This document shows positions 7,541-14,104 of a stretch of 19,536 bases of DNA, piece after piece. A program made the translations under genes and the position numbers. The DNA comes from Bacteroidetes bacterium SW_11_45_7 (GTDB lineage Bacteria; Bacteroidota; Bacteroidia; Chitinophagales; SW-11-45-7). Under the pieces are notes generated by a model. The model worked only from the letters and a program-made list of their open reading frames with translations, was not told the DNA's origin and did no database searches. The DNA is taken from assembly GCA_003022985.1 (NCBI GenBank), contig PXTV01000245.1, forward strand, positions 1 to 19,536, given 5' to 3'. The stretch's first letter is position 1, and each line of letters begins with the position of its first letter.

Positions 7541-7600
7541 TTATCCGCAATCCCAACCCCTAGCATCTTTGGCATCCTCGAGGTCATCGTCACAGAATTC
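7541..7600 (-). pseudogene. 3' fragment of a Cys-rich lipoprotein gene
   Basis: It encodes EFCDDDLEDAKDARGWDCG and a stop, identical in DNA to the end of the intact gene at 7734-7928. Upstream of the GAATTC at 7595-7600 the gene sequence stops abruptly and is replaced by a repeat-element end. No signal peptide or lipobox remains. A 23-codon frame from an ATG inside the repeat is technically open but not credible as a gene. Confidence 0.8.
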
Positions 7601-7634
7601 ACCCACAACCATTGGAAGCAGTAGCCGTGTTATA
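7601..7634 (-). repeat. Terminal remnant of the dispersed hairpin repeat (copy 1)
   Basis: The 34 bp between the two copies of the 157-bp repeat match one end of the elements at 11982-12246 and 19362-19536. Against the latter there are about three mismatches over 33 bp (shared core on the minus strand: ATAACACGGCTACTG then TTCC and TTGTGGGT). It sits exactly at the breakpoint of the duplicated gene. Confidence 0.7.
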
Positions 7635-7636
7635 CG

Positions 7637-7793
7637 ATCCTGTTAATCATGAAGGGAAGCAGGACGTAAGAAAAAAGGGCCTGCTCATACTTTTGAACAA
7701 GCCCTTTTTAATCATGAAATAAAAGCGTGGGAATTATCCGCAATCCCAACCCCTAGCATCTTTGGCATCCTCGAGGTCATCGTCACAGAATTC
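7637..7793. repeat. 157-bp direct repeat, copy 2
   Basis: The second copy of the segment at 7444-7600, offset by 193 bp. Here the coding part is continuous with the complete lipoprotein gene, so this copy is likely the original. Confidence 0.95.
7671..7710 (-). terminator. Rho-independent terminator of the 64-aa lipoprotein gene
   Basis: The same 16-bp stem and 6-nt loop as the copy at 7478-7517. It lies 24 nt after the stop codon on the minus strand and is followed by a run of T. Confidence 0.8.
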
Positions 7794-7928
7794 TTCAGTT
7801 TTACCAGTTTTGTCACCTGTTGCAGGGTTTATTTCATCACATTCTTCACAATCTTCACAGGATGCCATGGTGCCTGCAAGGCCACACATAACTGTTAATA
7901 CGAGGAAAAATCTTTTTGTAGCGTTCAT
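7734..7928 (-). CDS. Small cysteine-rich lipoprotein, 64 aa
   Basis: Paralog of the 56-aa lipoprotein at 7198-7368. The signal peptide spans MNATKRFFLVLTVMCGLAGTMAS with the lipidated Cys at residue 24. The mature protein reads CEDCEEC, then a short Thr/Gly/Lys linker (about 10 residues longer than in the paralog), then EFCDDDLEDAKDARGWDCG. It is very acidic and has four non-lipidated cysteines. Function is unknown and I do not recall a named family. It has a well-formed promoter at 7996-8026, a 27-bp tandem duplication in its leader and a strong terminator. Its last 20 codons and downstream flank are duplicated next to it. Confidence 0.8.
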   Translation of the reverse strand: MNATKRFFLVLTVMCGLAGTMASCEDCEECDEINPATGDKTGKTEEFCDDDLEDAKDARGWDCG

Positions 7929-7933
7929 ACAAG

Positions 7934-7987
7934 AAAATTTTAGGGTTTAAAAATAATGGAAAAATTTTAGGGTTTAAAAATAATGGA
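7934..7987. repeat. Perfect tandem duplication of 27 bp in the lipoprotein leader
   Basis: Units 7934-7960 and 7961-7987 are identical (each starts AAAATTTTAGGGTTTAAAAA and ends TAATGGA). They lie between the promoter and the start codon of the 64-aa lipoprotein, so they lengthen its 5' UTR, which is extremely AT-rich. Confidence 0.95.
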
Positions 7988-7995
7988 ATTCACCA

Positions 7996-8026
7996 CAAAT
8001 ATAAAAAGGTTTTGTAGATTGACAAA
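7996..8026 (-). promoter_or_regulatory. Complete Bacteroidota promoter of the 64-aa lipoprotein
   Basis: On the minus strand, TTTG (8023-8026), a 19-nt spacer, then TATATTTG (7996-8003). Both elements and the spacing fit the Bacteroidota sigma-ABfr consensus TTTG-N19/21-TAnnTTTG. It is the best promoter in the window. The leader would be about 60 nt and contain the 27-bp tandem repeat. Confidence 0.75.
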
Positions 8027-8037
8027 TTCGAGCGTAA

Positions 8038-8045
8038 TAAATTTG
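8038..8045 (+). promoter_or_regulatory. Candidate -7 element for the GT2 gene
   Basis: TAAATTTG matches TAnnTTTG. A TTTG at 8011-8014 is 23 nt upstream, slightly too far. A second -7 match, TACATTTG, lies at 8102-8109 without a -33. Either could drive the glycosyltransferase gene at 8204. Confidence 0.3.
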
Positions 8046-8203
8046 AAAAACTATATTAGAGCGGACTCGATTTCACGTATCAACAGGACTTTGCGTAGTG
8101 TTACATTTGTAGCTATTGCCCGGTATAGACGTACCATTTGTGTTTGTTTGCCTCTCCATAATTTTTGATACAAAAAGCTTTGTTGAGTTGCTCCCATCAA
8201 ATC

Positions 8204-9130
8204 ATGATGATCATCTATTTTGCCTCTTTTTTATTAACACTTTTTTATGTTGGTTTAATCGCTTACTACGGCTATGGGTGGTATAGAACACGGCCTTTTC
8301 AGCCTTTTACGGAACGGGCTAATTTCTCAAAAACAGTTAGTGTTCTCATTCCTGTACGCAATGAAGAAGCGTCAATTCAGGCGACAATTCACGATATTCT
8401 CAAACAGGAATATCTAAATGATGGGATGGAAGTGATTGTTGTTGATGACTTTTCAAGTGATAGGACCCGCCAATATCTCGAGCAAATACCCGATAAGCGG
8501 CTAAGGGTGTTTGCTATGCGCGATTTTTTTAACGAGAACCAACTAGCGTCACCAAAAAAAGAAGCTCTTGCTTTGGCAGTTAGCAAAGCTAAAGGCGAGC
8601 TCATTGTGACAACTGACGGGGACTGCCGCATGGGGCCTCATTGGTTGTCAACCATAGTACGTTTCTTCGAACACTATCAGCCAAAATTGATAGCAGGTCC
8701 CGTGGTTTATCAACGCAGTGATTCTTTTCTCAATGCCTTTCAATCGCTTGATTTGTTAAGTATGATGGGCATCACTTGCGCCTCTGTAGCCAATGGATTG
8801 CCTGTTATGTGCAATGGCGCCAACCTGGCGTTTGAGAAGAGTGCATATGATAAAGTGGGTGGCTACAGCAATAATACATATACAGCCACTGGTGATGATG
8901 TATTTCTTATGTTAAAAGTTCAAAATAAATATCCTGGTGGCGTGAAGTTTTTAAAGGCCCGTGAAGCTGTTGTGACCACTGAACCGCAGCCAACATATTG
9001 GGCGTTATTTCAACAGCGCAAGCGATGGGGCGTTGTATTTGTTTCACGTAGCCATTATTATCGCAGTTTTACTCGGTCTGTTCGTTCATTCTTCCATGTT
9101 ACTTGTTGGGGTTGGGGCATTATTGCTTAA
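8204..9130 (+). CDS. Membrane-associated family 2 glycosyltransferase, main part (frameshifted)
   Basis: A GT-A fold glycosyltransferase with an N-terminal membrane helix (about residues 2-22). The catalytic domain has VSVLIPVRNEE (45-55), the nucleotide-binding DD at 81-82, DGD at 138-140 (DxD metal site), GDD at 230-232 with the likely catalytic Asp, and QQRKRW at 270-275, the QxxRW signature of membrane-bound polymerase-like GT2 enzymes. Homology ends at Trp275 (codon 9026-9028); the remaining 33 residues are out of frame. The normal C-terminal membrane segments continue in the +1 frame from about 9030. I prefer the ATG at 8204 to the TTG at 8165. Substrate is unknown; it probably works on a lipid carrier or surface glycan. 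Confidence 0.8.
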   Translation: MMIIYFASFLLTLFYVGLIAYYGYGWYRTRPFQPFTERANFSKTVSVLIPVRNEEASIQATIHDILKQEYLNDGMEVIVVDDFSSDRTRQYLEQIPDKRLRVFAMRDFFNENQLASPKKEALALAVSKAKGELIVTTDGDCRMGPHWLSTIVRFFEHYQPKLIAGPVVYQRSDSFLNAFQSLDLLSMMGITCASVANGLPVMCNGANLAFEKSAYDKVGGYSNNTYTATGDDVFLMLKVQNKYPGGVKFLKAREAVVTTEPQPTYWALFQQRKRWGVVFVSRSHYYRSFTRSVRSFFHVTCWGWGIIA

Positions 9131-9299
9131 GTTGATTGTGGACTTGATTTTCCTTTATCCCGTTTGTGCTTATTTCAATCAGAAATCTTTACTTTGGCTC
9201 TTTCTCCCTGTACAAATTGCTCATGTGGCCTATGTAGTAATGATGGGGATAGCTTCAAATATCAGAGGGTTCCAATGGAAAGGAAGACGATTGAAATAA
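9033..9299 (+). pseudogene. C-terminal membrane part of the same GT2, displaced frame
   Basis: Coding from about 9030 in a different frame from the catalytic part: ALYLFHVAIIIAVLLGLF, then two or three more membrane helices, ending FQWKGRRLK, a typical ending of this GT2 group. No good start codon exists (TTG at 9033 only), so it is not an independent gene. About 15-17 residues usually found between QRKRW and the first of these helices are missing at the junction 9026-9032 (TGGGGCG). The stop is 36 bp before the permease gene, suggesting a shared transcript. Confidence 0.75.
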
Positions 9300-9335
9300 T
9301 CCGGATTTTGCCAATTGTAAGGAGCTTATTAGCTA

Positions 9336-10577
9336 ATGGCAGCAACTGATAAAGCCACTTCAGCTCAATCTGTTTCTCCGGCTAAACGGTCACGGGATCG
9401 CCTCTTACGGAACAAACCTGCTGTGTTTGGCATGGTTACCATCGTTCTTGCCATTGTGGTAGCCATTTTGGGTTATTTGATCACCCCGGATGCCACGCCA
9501 AATGCTAACGATCAAATTCTCCAGATTACGAATAAGGCGCCCGGTTTTACCACTACGTTGCTGAAAGTTCGCAAAAACCGTTCGATTGAATTCAGGAATG
9601 TGTTCAACAAGATGGTTTACGGGCAGCAGCATCCTTATGATCTATTACCGATTGGCGATTATCGTTTTACCGATAGTTCCATTATTGTAGATCAGTATAC
9701 CAGAAAAGGGGGTACCTTAAAAACAAAAGAATTCGGGCTCGCTGATGTGGCTAACCCTTTATCGATTGAAGAGGGGCAGGGAAGTGAATTAAAAAAAGGT
9801 GCCATCCGGTTTACCACGTTTAATAATGAACAAAAGCAAATTGCTGTGGCGAAGCTTCAACAGCAAATAGAACAGCAACATATCGAGAACCGAACGTTTT
9901 ATCTGGGTACTGATAAATTTGGCCGGGATATTTTGAGCCGTTTGATGATCGGTGTGCGAATATCGCTGTCAGTTGGGTTGGTGGCTGTAGTGATCTCACT
10001 GGTTATTGGCATTACAATTGGCGCCATGGCGGGTTATTTTAGAGGTTTTCTCGATGATGTGCTTATGTGGCTGATCAATGTGATATGGTCCATCCCAGCT
10101 TTGTTGCTTGTTTTTGCCATAACACTGGCTCTTGGTAAGGGCTTTTGGCAGATATTTGTGGCCGTGGGGCTCACAATGTGGGTGGAAGTGGCACGTATTA
10201 TAAGAGGGCAATTTCTTAGTTTGCGGGAAATGCAATTTGTTGAGGCGGCTAAGAGTATGGGCTTTTCCCACCTTCGCACCATTAGCCGTCATATATTGCC
10301 TAATGTTATAGGACCGTTATCGGTGATTGCTGCTGCTAATTTTGCCACTGCCATTCTTGTGGAAGCAGGCCTTTCCTTTTTGGGCATTGGTGTTCAACCG
10401 CCTATTCCTTCCTGGGGAGGGATGTTGAATGAAAATTACGGCTACATTATTGGCAATAATCCCTTTCTTGCTATTATCCCCGGCCTTGCCATTATGATGA
10501 TGGTTCTGGCTTTCAATCTTATAGGGAACGGTTTGCGCGATGCTATGGATGTGCGCACAAGTACTGCAGGGAAGTAA
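9336..10577 (+). CDS. ABC transporter permease of the OppC/DppC (peptide/nickel) type
   Basis: A 413-residue inner-membrane permease. The basic N-terminus is followed by a first membrane helix (about 29-50). A long periplasmic insert (about 51-190) then leads into the classic GTDKFGRDILSRLMIG at 191-206, five more helices, and the EAA loop EAAKSMGFSHLRTISRHILP (303-322) that contacts the ATPase. AGLSFLGIGVQPPIPSWG near 355-372 is also diagnostic. The long insert is usual in Bacteroidota members. It should pair with an OppB-type permease, OppDF ATPases and a solute-binding protein, none of which are in this window. Shine-Dalgarno-like AAGGAG lies 11 nt upstream. The gene is intact. Confidence 0.87.
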   Translation: MAATDKATSAQSVSPAKRSRDRLLRNKPAVFGMVTIVLAIVVAILGYLITPDATPNANDQILQITNKAPGFTTTLLKVRKNRSIEFRNVFNKMVYGQQHPYDLLPIGDYRFTDSSIIVDQYTRKGGTLKTKEFGLADVANPLSIEEGQGSELKKGAIRFTTFNNEQKQIAVAKLQQQIEQQHIENRTFYLGTDKFGRDILSRLMIGVRISLSVGLVAVVISLVIGITIGAMAGYFRGFLDDVLMWLINVIWSIPALLLVFAITLALGKGFWQIFVAVGLTMWVEVARIIRGQFLSLREMQFVEAAKSMGFSHLRTISRHILPNVIGPLSVIAAANFATAILVEAGLSFLGIGVQPPIPSWGGMLNENYGYIIGNNPFLAIIPGLAIMMMVLAFNLIGNGLRDAMDVRTSTAGK

Positions 10578-10708
10578 GAAGGGTGATCACACGTTTATTC
10601 ACCGGGTTATTATTTCATCAATTGTAGCAAGATAATTGTATATTTAATGCCTCTGTTATCAGCGTTGAAACGTGTTCTGAATAAAGTTTACAGTTAGAGA
10701 TACTAAGC

Positions 10709-11962
10709 ATGAGCCAGGTCGACCAGAAGAATAATGAACTGGAGGAGAAAGTTAGAACCTATGAACGGCTGCTTTCTGTTAAACAGTTACAGATCAACTC
10801 GCTGCTCGAGGTTTCTCAAGCCATCAATAACAATTTCTCTACCTCTGCTCTCTTTCGTATTTACGAGTTCATTTTAAGAGCTCAACTCGGAATTCAAAAA
10901 ATCCTGGTTTTCCTGGAAAATGAAGGCTGGGTCTGTGTATGTCAATCAGGCACCGAGAATGACTACGAGGATGTCTCCGTCAAGGACGATCTGCTACCTT
11001 ATGCTAAAATTACCAAGCTTCCTGAAGCCGATAATGATAAGTTAAGCGAGTTCGAGGTTCTCATTCCTGTATATCATAAGGAGGAGCCGCTTGCTTATGT
11101 ACTGCTTGGCAATACCCAGGAAGATGAGCATACCTCAATGGAGGAAAAGATCAAATTCATTCAAACGATAACCAACATCATCATTGTTGCCAATGAGAAT
11201 AAGAAGCTGTTCCGTAAACAGGTTAACAATGAGGTTGTGGAAAAAGAGCTCGAATTGGCTGCAAGAATGCAGTCGATGCTCATTCCTCATGAATTACCAG
11301 AGGATGAGAATGTAGAAATGGATGCTATTTATCTTCCCCATCATAACGTTGGCGGTGATTACTATGATTATATTAAGCTCGATGAGAATCAGTTGGCTTT
11401 TTGTATTGGTGATATATCGGGGAAGGGTATTGCAGCCGCCTTGTTAATGGCCAATTTTCAGGCCAATCTTCGTACGCACATCCACCGGTTTGATAAACTA
11501 AAGAATTTTATTATTACCCTAAATGAGCAGGTTGGCAAGATTACCAAAGGCGAAAAATTCATCACCTTTTTCTTAGGGATTTACAACAGCCAAACACGAA
11601 AATTACATTACGTGAATGCTGGTCACAACCCACCAATGCTCTACAACAACGGTGAGTTAACTGAATTGCACGATGGATGCACGCTGTTGGGCATGTTTGA
11701 TGAGCTTCCTTTTATCAATACCGGTGAAGTTGAGCTTGAATCAAACGCTGTCCTGTTGAATTATACAGACGGGTTAATAGACTTTCAGATAGAGAACGGG
11801 GAGTTTTTTGGCTTAGAACGACTGACCAATTACTTCCGCGAAAACCTTCATTTAAAAATGGAGGTTTTTAACCAACAATTGCTCAATTATATTGAAGATA
11901 AAAAAGCTGCCGATTCCTCAACCAGTGATGATATTACGCTTCTAAGTTGCCGTTTTTATTGA
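10709..11962 (+). CDS. PP2C/SpoIIE-type serine phosphatase (RsbU-like) with N-terminal GAF-like domain
   Basis: 417 residues. The N-terminus has a short coiled coil (5-35) and a GAF-like sensory region (about 36-165), then a helical linker KELELAARMQSMLIP (179-193), the usual lead-in to SpoIIE phosphatases. The PP2C domain has the metal ligands in GGDYYD (215-220) and GDISGKG (234-240), a NAGHNPP motif, and SDDITLL near the C-terminus. Such enzymes dephosphorylate anti-anti-sigma proteins in partner-switching control of stress or surface functions, but no RsbV/RsbW partners are nearby. The sequence is intact. The 131-bp gap upstream holds no clear element. The stop is followed after 19 bp by the hairpin repeat. 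Confidence 0.85.
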   Translation: MSQVDQKNNELEEKVRTYERLLSVKQLQINSLLEVSQAINNNFSTSALFRIYEFILRAQLGIQKILVFLENEGWVCVCQSGTENDYEDVSVKDDLLPYAKITKLPEADNDKLSEFEVLIPVYHKEEPLAYVLLGNTQEDEHTSMEEKIKFIQTITNIIIVANENKKLFRKQVNNEVVEKELELAARMQSMLIPHELPEDENVEMDAIYLPHHNVGGDYYDYIKLDENQLAFCIGDISGKGIAAALLMANFQANLRTHIHRFDKLKNFIITLNEQVGKITKGEKFITFFLGIYNSQTRKLHYVNAGHNPPMLYNNGELTELHDGCTLLGMFDELPFINTGEVELESNAVLLNYTDGLIDFQIENGEFFGLERLTNYFRENLHLKMEVFNQQLLNYIEDKKAADSSTSDDITLLSCRFY

Positions 11963-11981
11963 CACAAGTGAATGGGATTAA

Positions 11982-12246
11982 AGAATAGCACGGTTAGAGG
12001 TTCCTGCCAATAATGGGGCTAAAGCCACTGTTGTATACGCTTTTGAACCCTTGGCCGGCAACTTTCCAAAAGTTACCGGAAAGGAGGGCGGTACATGTGG
12101 AATCCATAAAGCGGAAAACTTTTGGAAAGTTATTCAATATTCATTGCCGTTGGCTTCAGCCAACGGCTAACCATCAATTAACGATAGCGGCTTTAGCCGC
12201 ATTGTTGTACCCACAACCATTAGAACCCGTAGCCATTTTATTCTAT
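11982..12246. repeat. Hairpin-rich dispersed repeat, complete copy (copy 2)
   Basis: A 265-bp non-coding element between two convergent genes. Its ends are imperfect inverted repeats (AGAATAGCACGG at left; reverse complement of the right end AGAATAAAATGG). Inside are perfect inverted 15-mers AACTTTCCAAAAGTT (12060-12074) and its complement (12117-12131), a 22-nt hairpin GCCGTTGGCT-TC-AGCCAACGGC (12146-12167), and GCGGCT-TT-AGCCGC (12187-12200), with a decayed counterpart GGCTAAAGCC at 12017-12026. It behaves like a MITE or REP-type element; no transposase is nearby and no target-site duplication is obvious. Confidence 0.8.
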
Positions 12247-12250
12247 GAGA

Positions 12251-12628
12251 TTATAAACCACCACCAAAATTTTCTGCAAGTTCAATTACATATCCATTCG
12301 GATCTTGAATATAGACGGATGCCGATTTTTCCCATTCATACTCATTGACAATTGATACGTTCCTTTCCTTACATGCTTGCTGAACATCCTTGAAGTTGTG
12401 GATGTGTAAACCAAAATGGTTAAAGCCGGGTCCTTCTTTTGTCAATTGAAGCTCTTCCACCTCATACAAGCAAAGTTTAACTGCATCATTCCCAATGATT
12501 TTGGATTTGGCTTTGGGTTGATCTTTTAGAATGGCAAACCCGAACAAGTCGCAATAAAATTGGACCGACTCGTCAAGGTTTTTGACGTCTAAATTCATGT
12601 GATCGATGCCACTGGTTTGAAGTTTCAT
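12251..12628 (-). CDS. VOC superfamily (glyoxalase/bleomycin resistance-type) protein
   Basis: 125 residues forming two beta-alpha-beta-beta-beta modules: HMNLDVKNLDESVQFYCDLFGF (first module, possible metal ligand His10) and GFNHFGLHIHNFKDVQQACKERN through DPNGYVIELAEN (second, His71 and Glu116). The likely metal-binding pattern is retained. The superfamily includes lyases, dioxygenases, isomerases and antibiotic-binding proteins, and the substrate cannot be inferred. It is the last gene of the minus-strand polysaccharide block, 27 bp after the ligase gene. The stop at 12251-12253 is only 4 bp from the end of the repeat element, so the repeat borders the gene but does not disrupt it. Confidence 0.83.
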   Translation of the reverse strand: MKLQTSGIDHMNLDVKNLDESVQFYCDLFGFAILKDQPKAKSKIIGNDAVKLCLYEVEELQLTKEGPGFNHFGLHIHNFKDVQQACKERNVSIVNEYEWEKSASVYIQDPNGYVIELAENFGGGL

Positions 12629-12655
12629 ATCTGTTTTAGTATTTGTATGATAAGT

Positions 12656-14104
12656 TCAATTGCCAACCTTACCCTTTCGGTGTTTGATATCCAGATTAAC
12701 TAACAATGCAATATTCAAAAAGAATAGTGTGCCCGTTTTGACCGCTTCTACAAGATCGCTCAACATGAGATTGACATAAAGGACCAATAATGAAAGAATA
12801 GCAGCTGTAGCTAACAGGCGATCCTGACGTTCGTAGATGTACTTGAACAATCGCTGGCAGTAAAAAAACAGCGAGATAGTAAAACCGAGAAAGATCAAAA
12901 ACCCTATTACCCCCTGTTCCACAAGCATCAATAAGAAGTAATTATGAACCGTTGATCGTTCTTCGTTGTCAGATAAATAAGTTCTGAAATTCAGAAGCGT
13001 GTATTCCTTATAATAAGGGTAAAAGTTACCGGGTCCGTAACCGAGCAACGTGTTTTGATCCATCATATTGAAGGCGGCAAGCCAACGGTAAAATCGCTCC
13101 ATACTGGAGGCATCCTTTAATTGATAAGTGGCAACTATATGTTTTGTCAAATTTTGATGGGCTATTGTGTGCCTGTAGCTGGGGGCAAGGTCCATAAAAT
13201 TATTCTTGTAGTTCAAATAGCCAAAAATCCCCAGTAAGATGATGAAACTTGCAATAAGGGCATGGGGCAGCCAGCCCCTGTTTAGAAGAAAATAGGCAAT
13301 GCCGGCCACAAGTAACGCCAACCAACATGCGCGTGTATAGGAGAAATAAATGGCAACCAGAAAAATGACGCGACTTATAAGAAGAAAGCGCCTTTTGAAT
13401 GTGCCTTTTTCGTACCAGTAAGCAGCTATCCACAGGAAGGGAAATACCATTGTCAGGTGAGCTGCGTAATTCACGTGATTCCTGAAATAAGGCATCACGG
13501 CATCATTCACTTCATCAAAAGCGAATCCCCGGAGAGCTTGGCGAACTAATATGAGCAGGGTTATACAAAAGAGAGGAACAAATAAAACCCAGAAAGCTGA
13601 CCGGAACGTTTTGCTGTCTTTAAGAATGAGACCTGCCAGGAAAACAAAAACAACAATGTACCAGGTCTTGGCCAGAAAGAATTTGAGCGAAACCATCATG
13701 TCCTCCGAGGTGAGGGCTGTAATAAAGGTCCAGAAGTAATGGAGGCCGAGGATCAAAATGATGGGGTGGACGAGGAATCGTGATTTGATAAGCCCGGGGT
13801 TGGCGAGCACATAAAGAAAGAAAACGAACATGAGCCCGATCATGAGTGGCTCTGTTGGTAAATCTGTGGCAAGGTTACTGCCTTTGAAATAATATTCGAT
13901 AGAAAGGGGCAGAAAAAACAACAGAAGGTAAAAGACCTTCTGAAAATCAACCAATGAAAAATAGCCCAAAACAACAATAAAGGGAAGGAGGGCGAGCAAA
14001 TATTGCTCCAGATAAGCGCCCCCTAACAAGCTCGCAAGAGTAATAAGCCCGAAGCCTGTGTAAAAGACAAATTGATCAGTGCCTATAGCTCCTTTATTGG
14101 GCAT
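12656..14104 (-). CDS. O-antigen ligase/polymerase family membrane protein (Wzy_C domain)
   Basis: A polytopic inner-membrane protein of about 482 residues with roughly a dozen hydrophobic segments. The long periplasmic loop (SYRHTIAHQNLTKH to NFRTYLSDNEERST) is followed by STVHNYFLLMLVEQGVIG, the signature region of the O-antigen ligase/Wzy family. Arg-containing FSYTRACWLALLV is a second family motif. It would polymerise repeat units or ligate glycan to its acceptor at the periplasmic face. I choose the ATG at 14104 because it overlaps the wzz stop by the common ATG...TAA arrangement; the ATG at 14155 would add 17 polar residues deep within wzz. Its neighbours (wzz, wzx) support a surface polysaccharide role. 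Confidence 0.82.
   Translation of the reverse strand: MPNKGAIGTDQFVFYTGFGLITLASLLGGAYLEQYLLALLPFIVVLGYFSLVDFQKVFYLLLFFLPLSIEYYFKGSNLATDLPTEPLMIGLMFVFFLYVLANPGLIKSRFLVHPIILILGLHYFWTFITALTSEDMMVSLKFFLAKTWYIVVFVFLAGLILKDSKTFRSAFWVLFVPLFCITLLILVRQALRGFAFDEVNDAVMPYFRNHVNYAAHLTMVFPFLWIAAYWYEKGTFKRRFLLISRVIFLVAIYFSYTRACWLALLVAGIAYFLLNRGWLPHALIASFIILLGIFGYLNYKNNFMDLAPSYRHTIAHQNLTKHIVATYQLKDASSMERFYRWLAAFNMMDQNTLLGYGPGNFYPYYKEYTLLNFRTYLSDNEERSTVHNYFLLMLVEQGVIGFLIFLGFTISLFFYCQRLFKYIYERQDRLLATAAILSLLVLYVNLMLSDLVEAVKTGTLFFLNIALLVNLDIKHRKGKVGN

Larger units (their letters stand above)
7444..7600. repeat. 157-bp direct repeat, copy 1
   Basis: It matches 7637-7793 without gaps and with five mismatches (at 7454, 7461, 7468, 7473 and 7521). 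It contains the last 20 codons of the lipoprotein gene, its terminator and downstream flank. All five differences are in the flank; the coding 60 bp are identical. Confidence 0.95.

Noticed and set aside
7444..7987. Direct repeats suggestive of a CRISPR array
   Set aside because: One is a 157-bp gene-end duplication and the other a two-unit 27-bp tandem without spacers; no cas genes are present.
7983..8168. 61-codon plus-strand frame
   Set aside because: It begins in the tandem repeat, crosses a strong opposite-strand promoter, and has no family features; more likely the leader of the GT2 gene.
12013..12348. 111-codon plus-strand frame over the repeat
   Set aside because: It translates the hairpin repeat and then antisense VOC sequence. 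The similar frame in copy 3 (minus strand, 19274-19510) stays open mainly because the DNA is nearly identical, and it also runs into antisense nadE.
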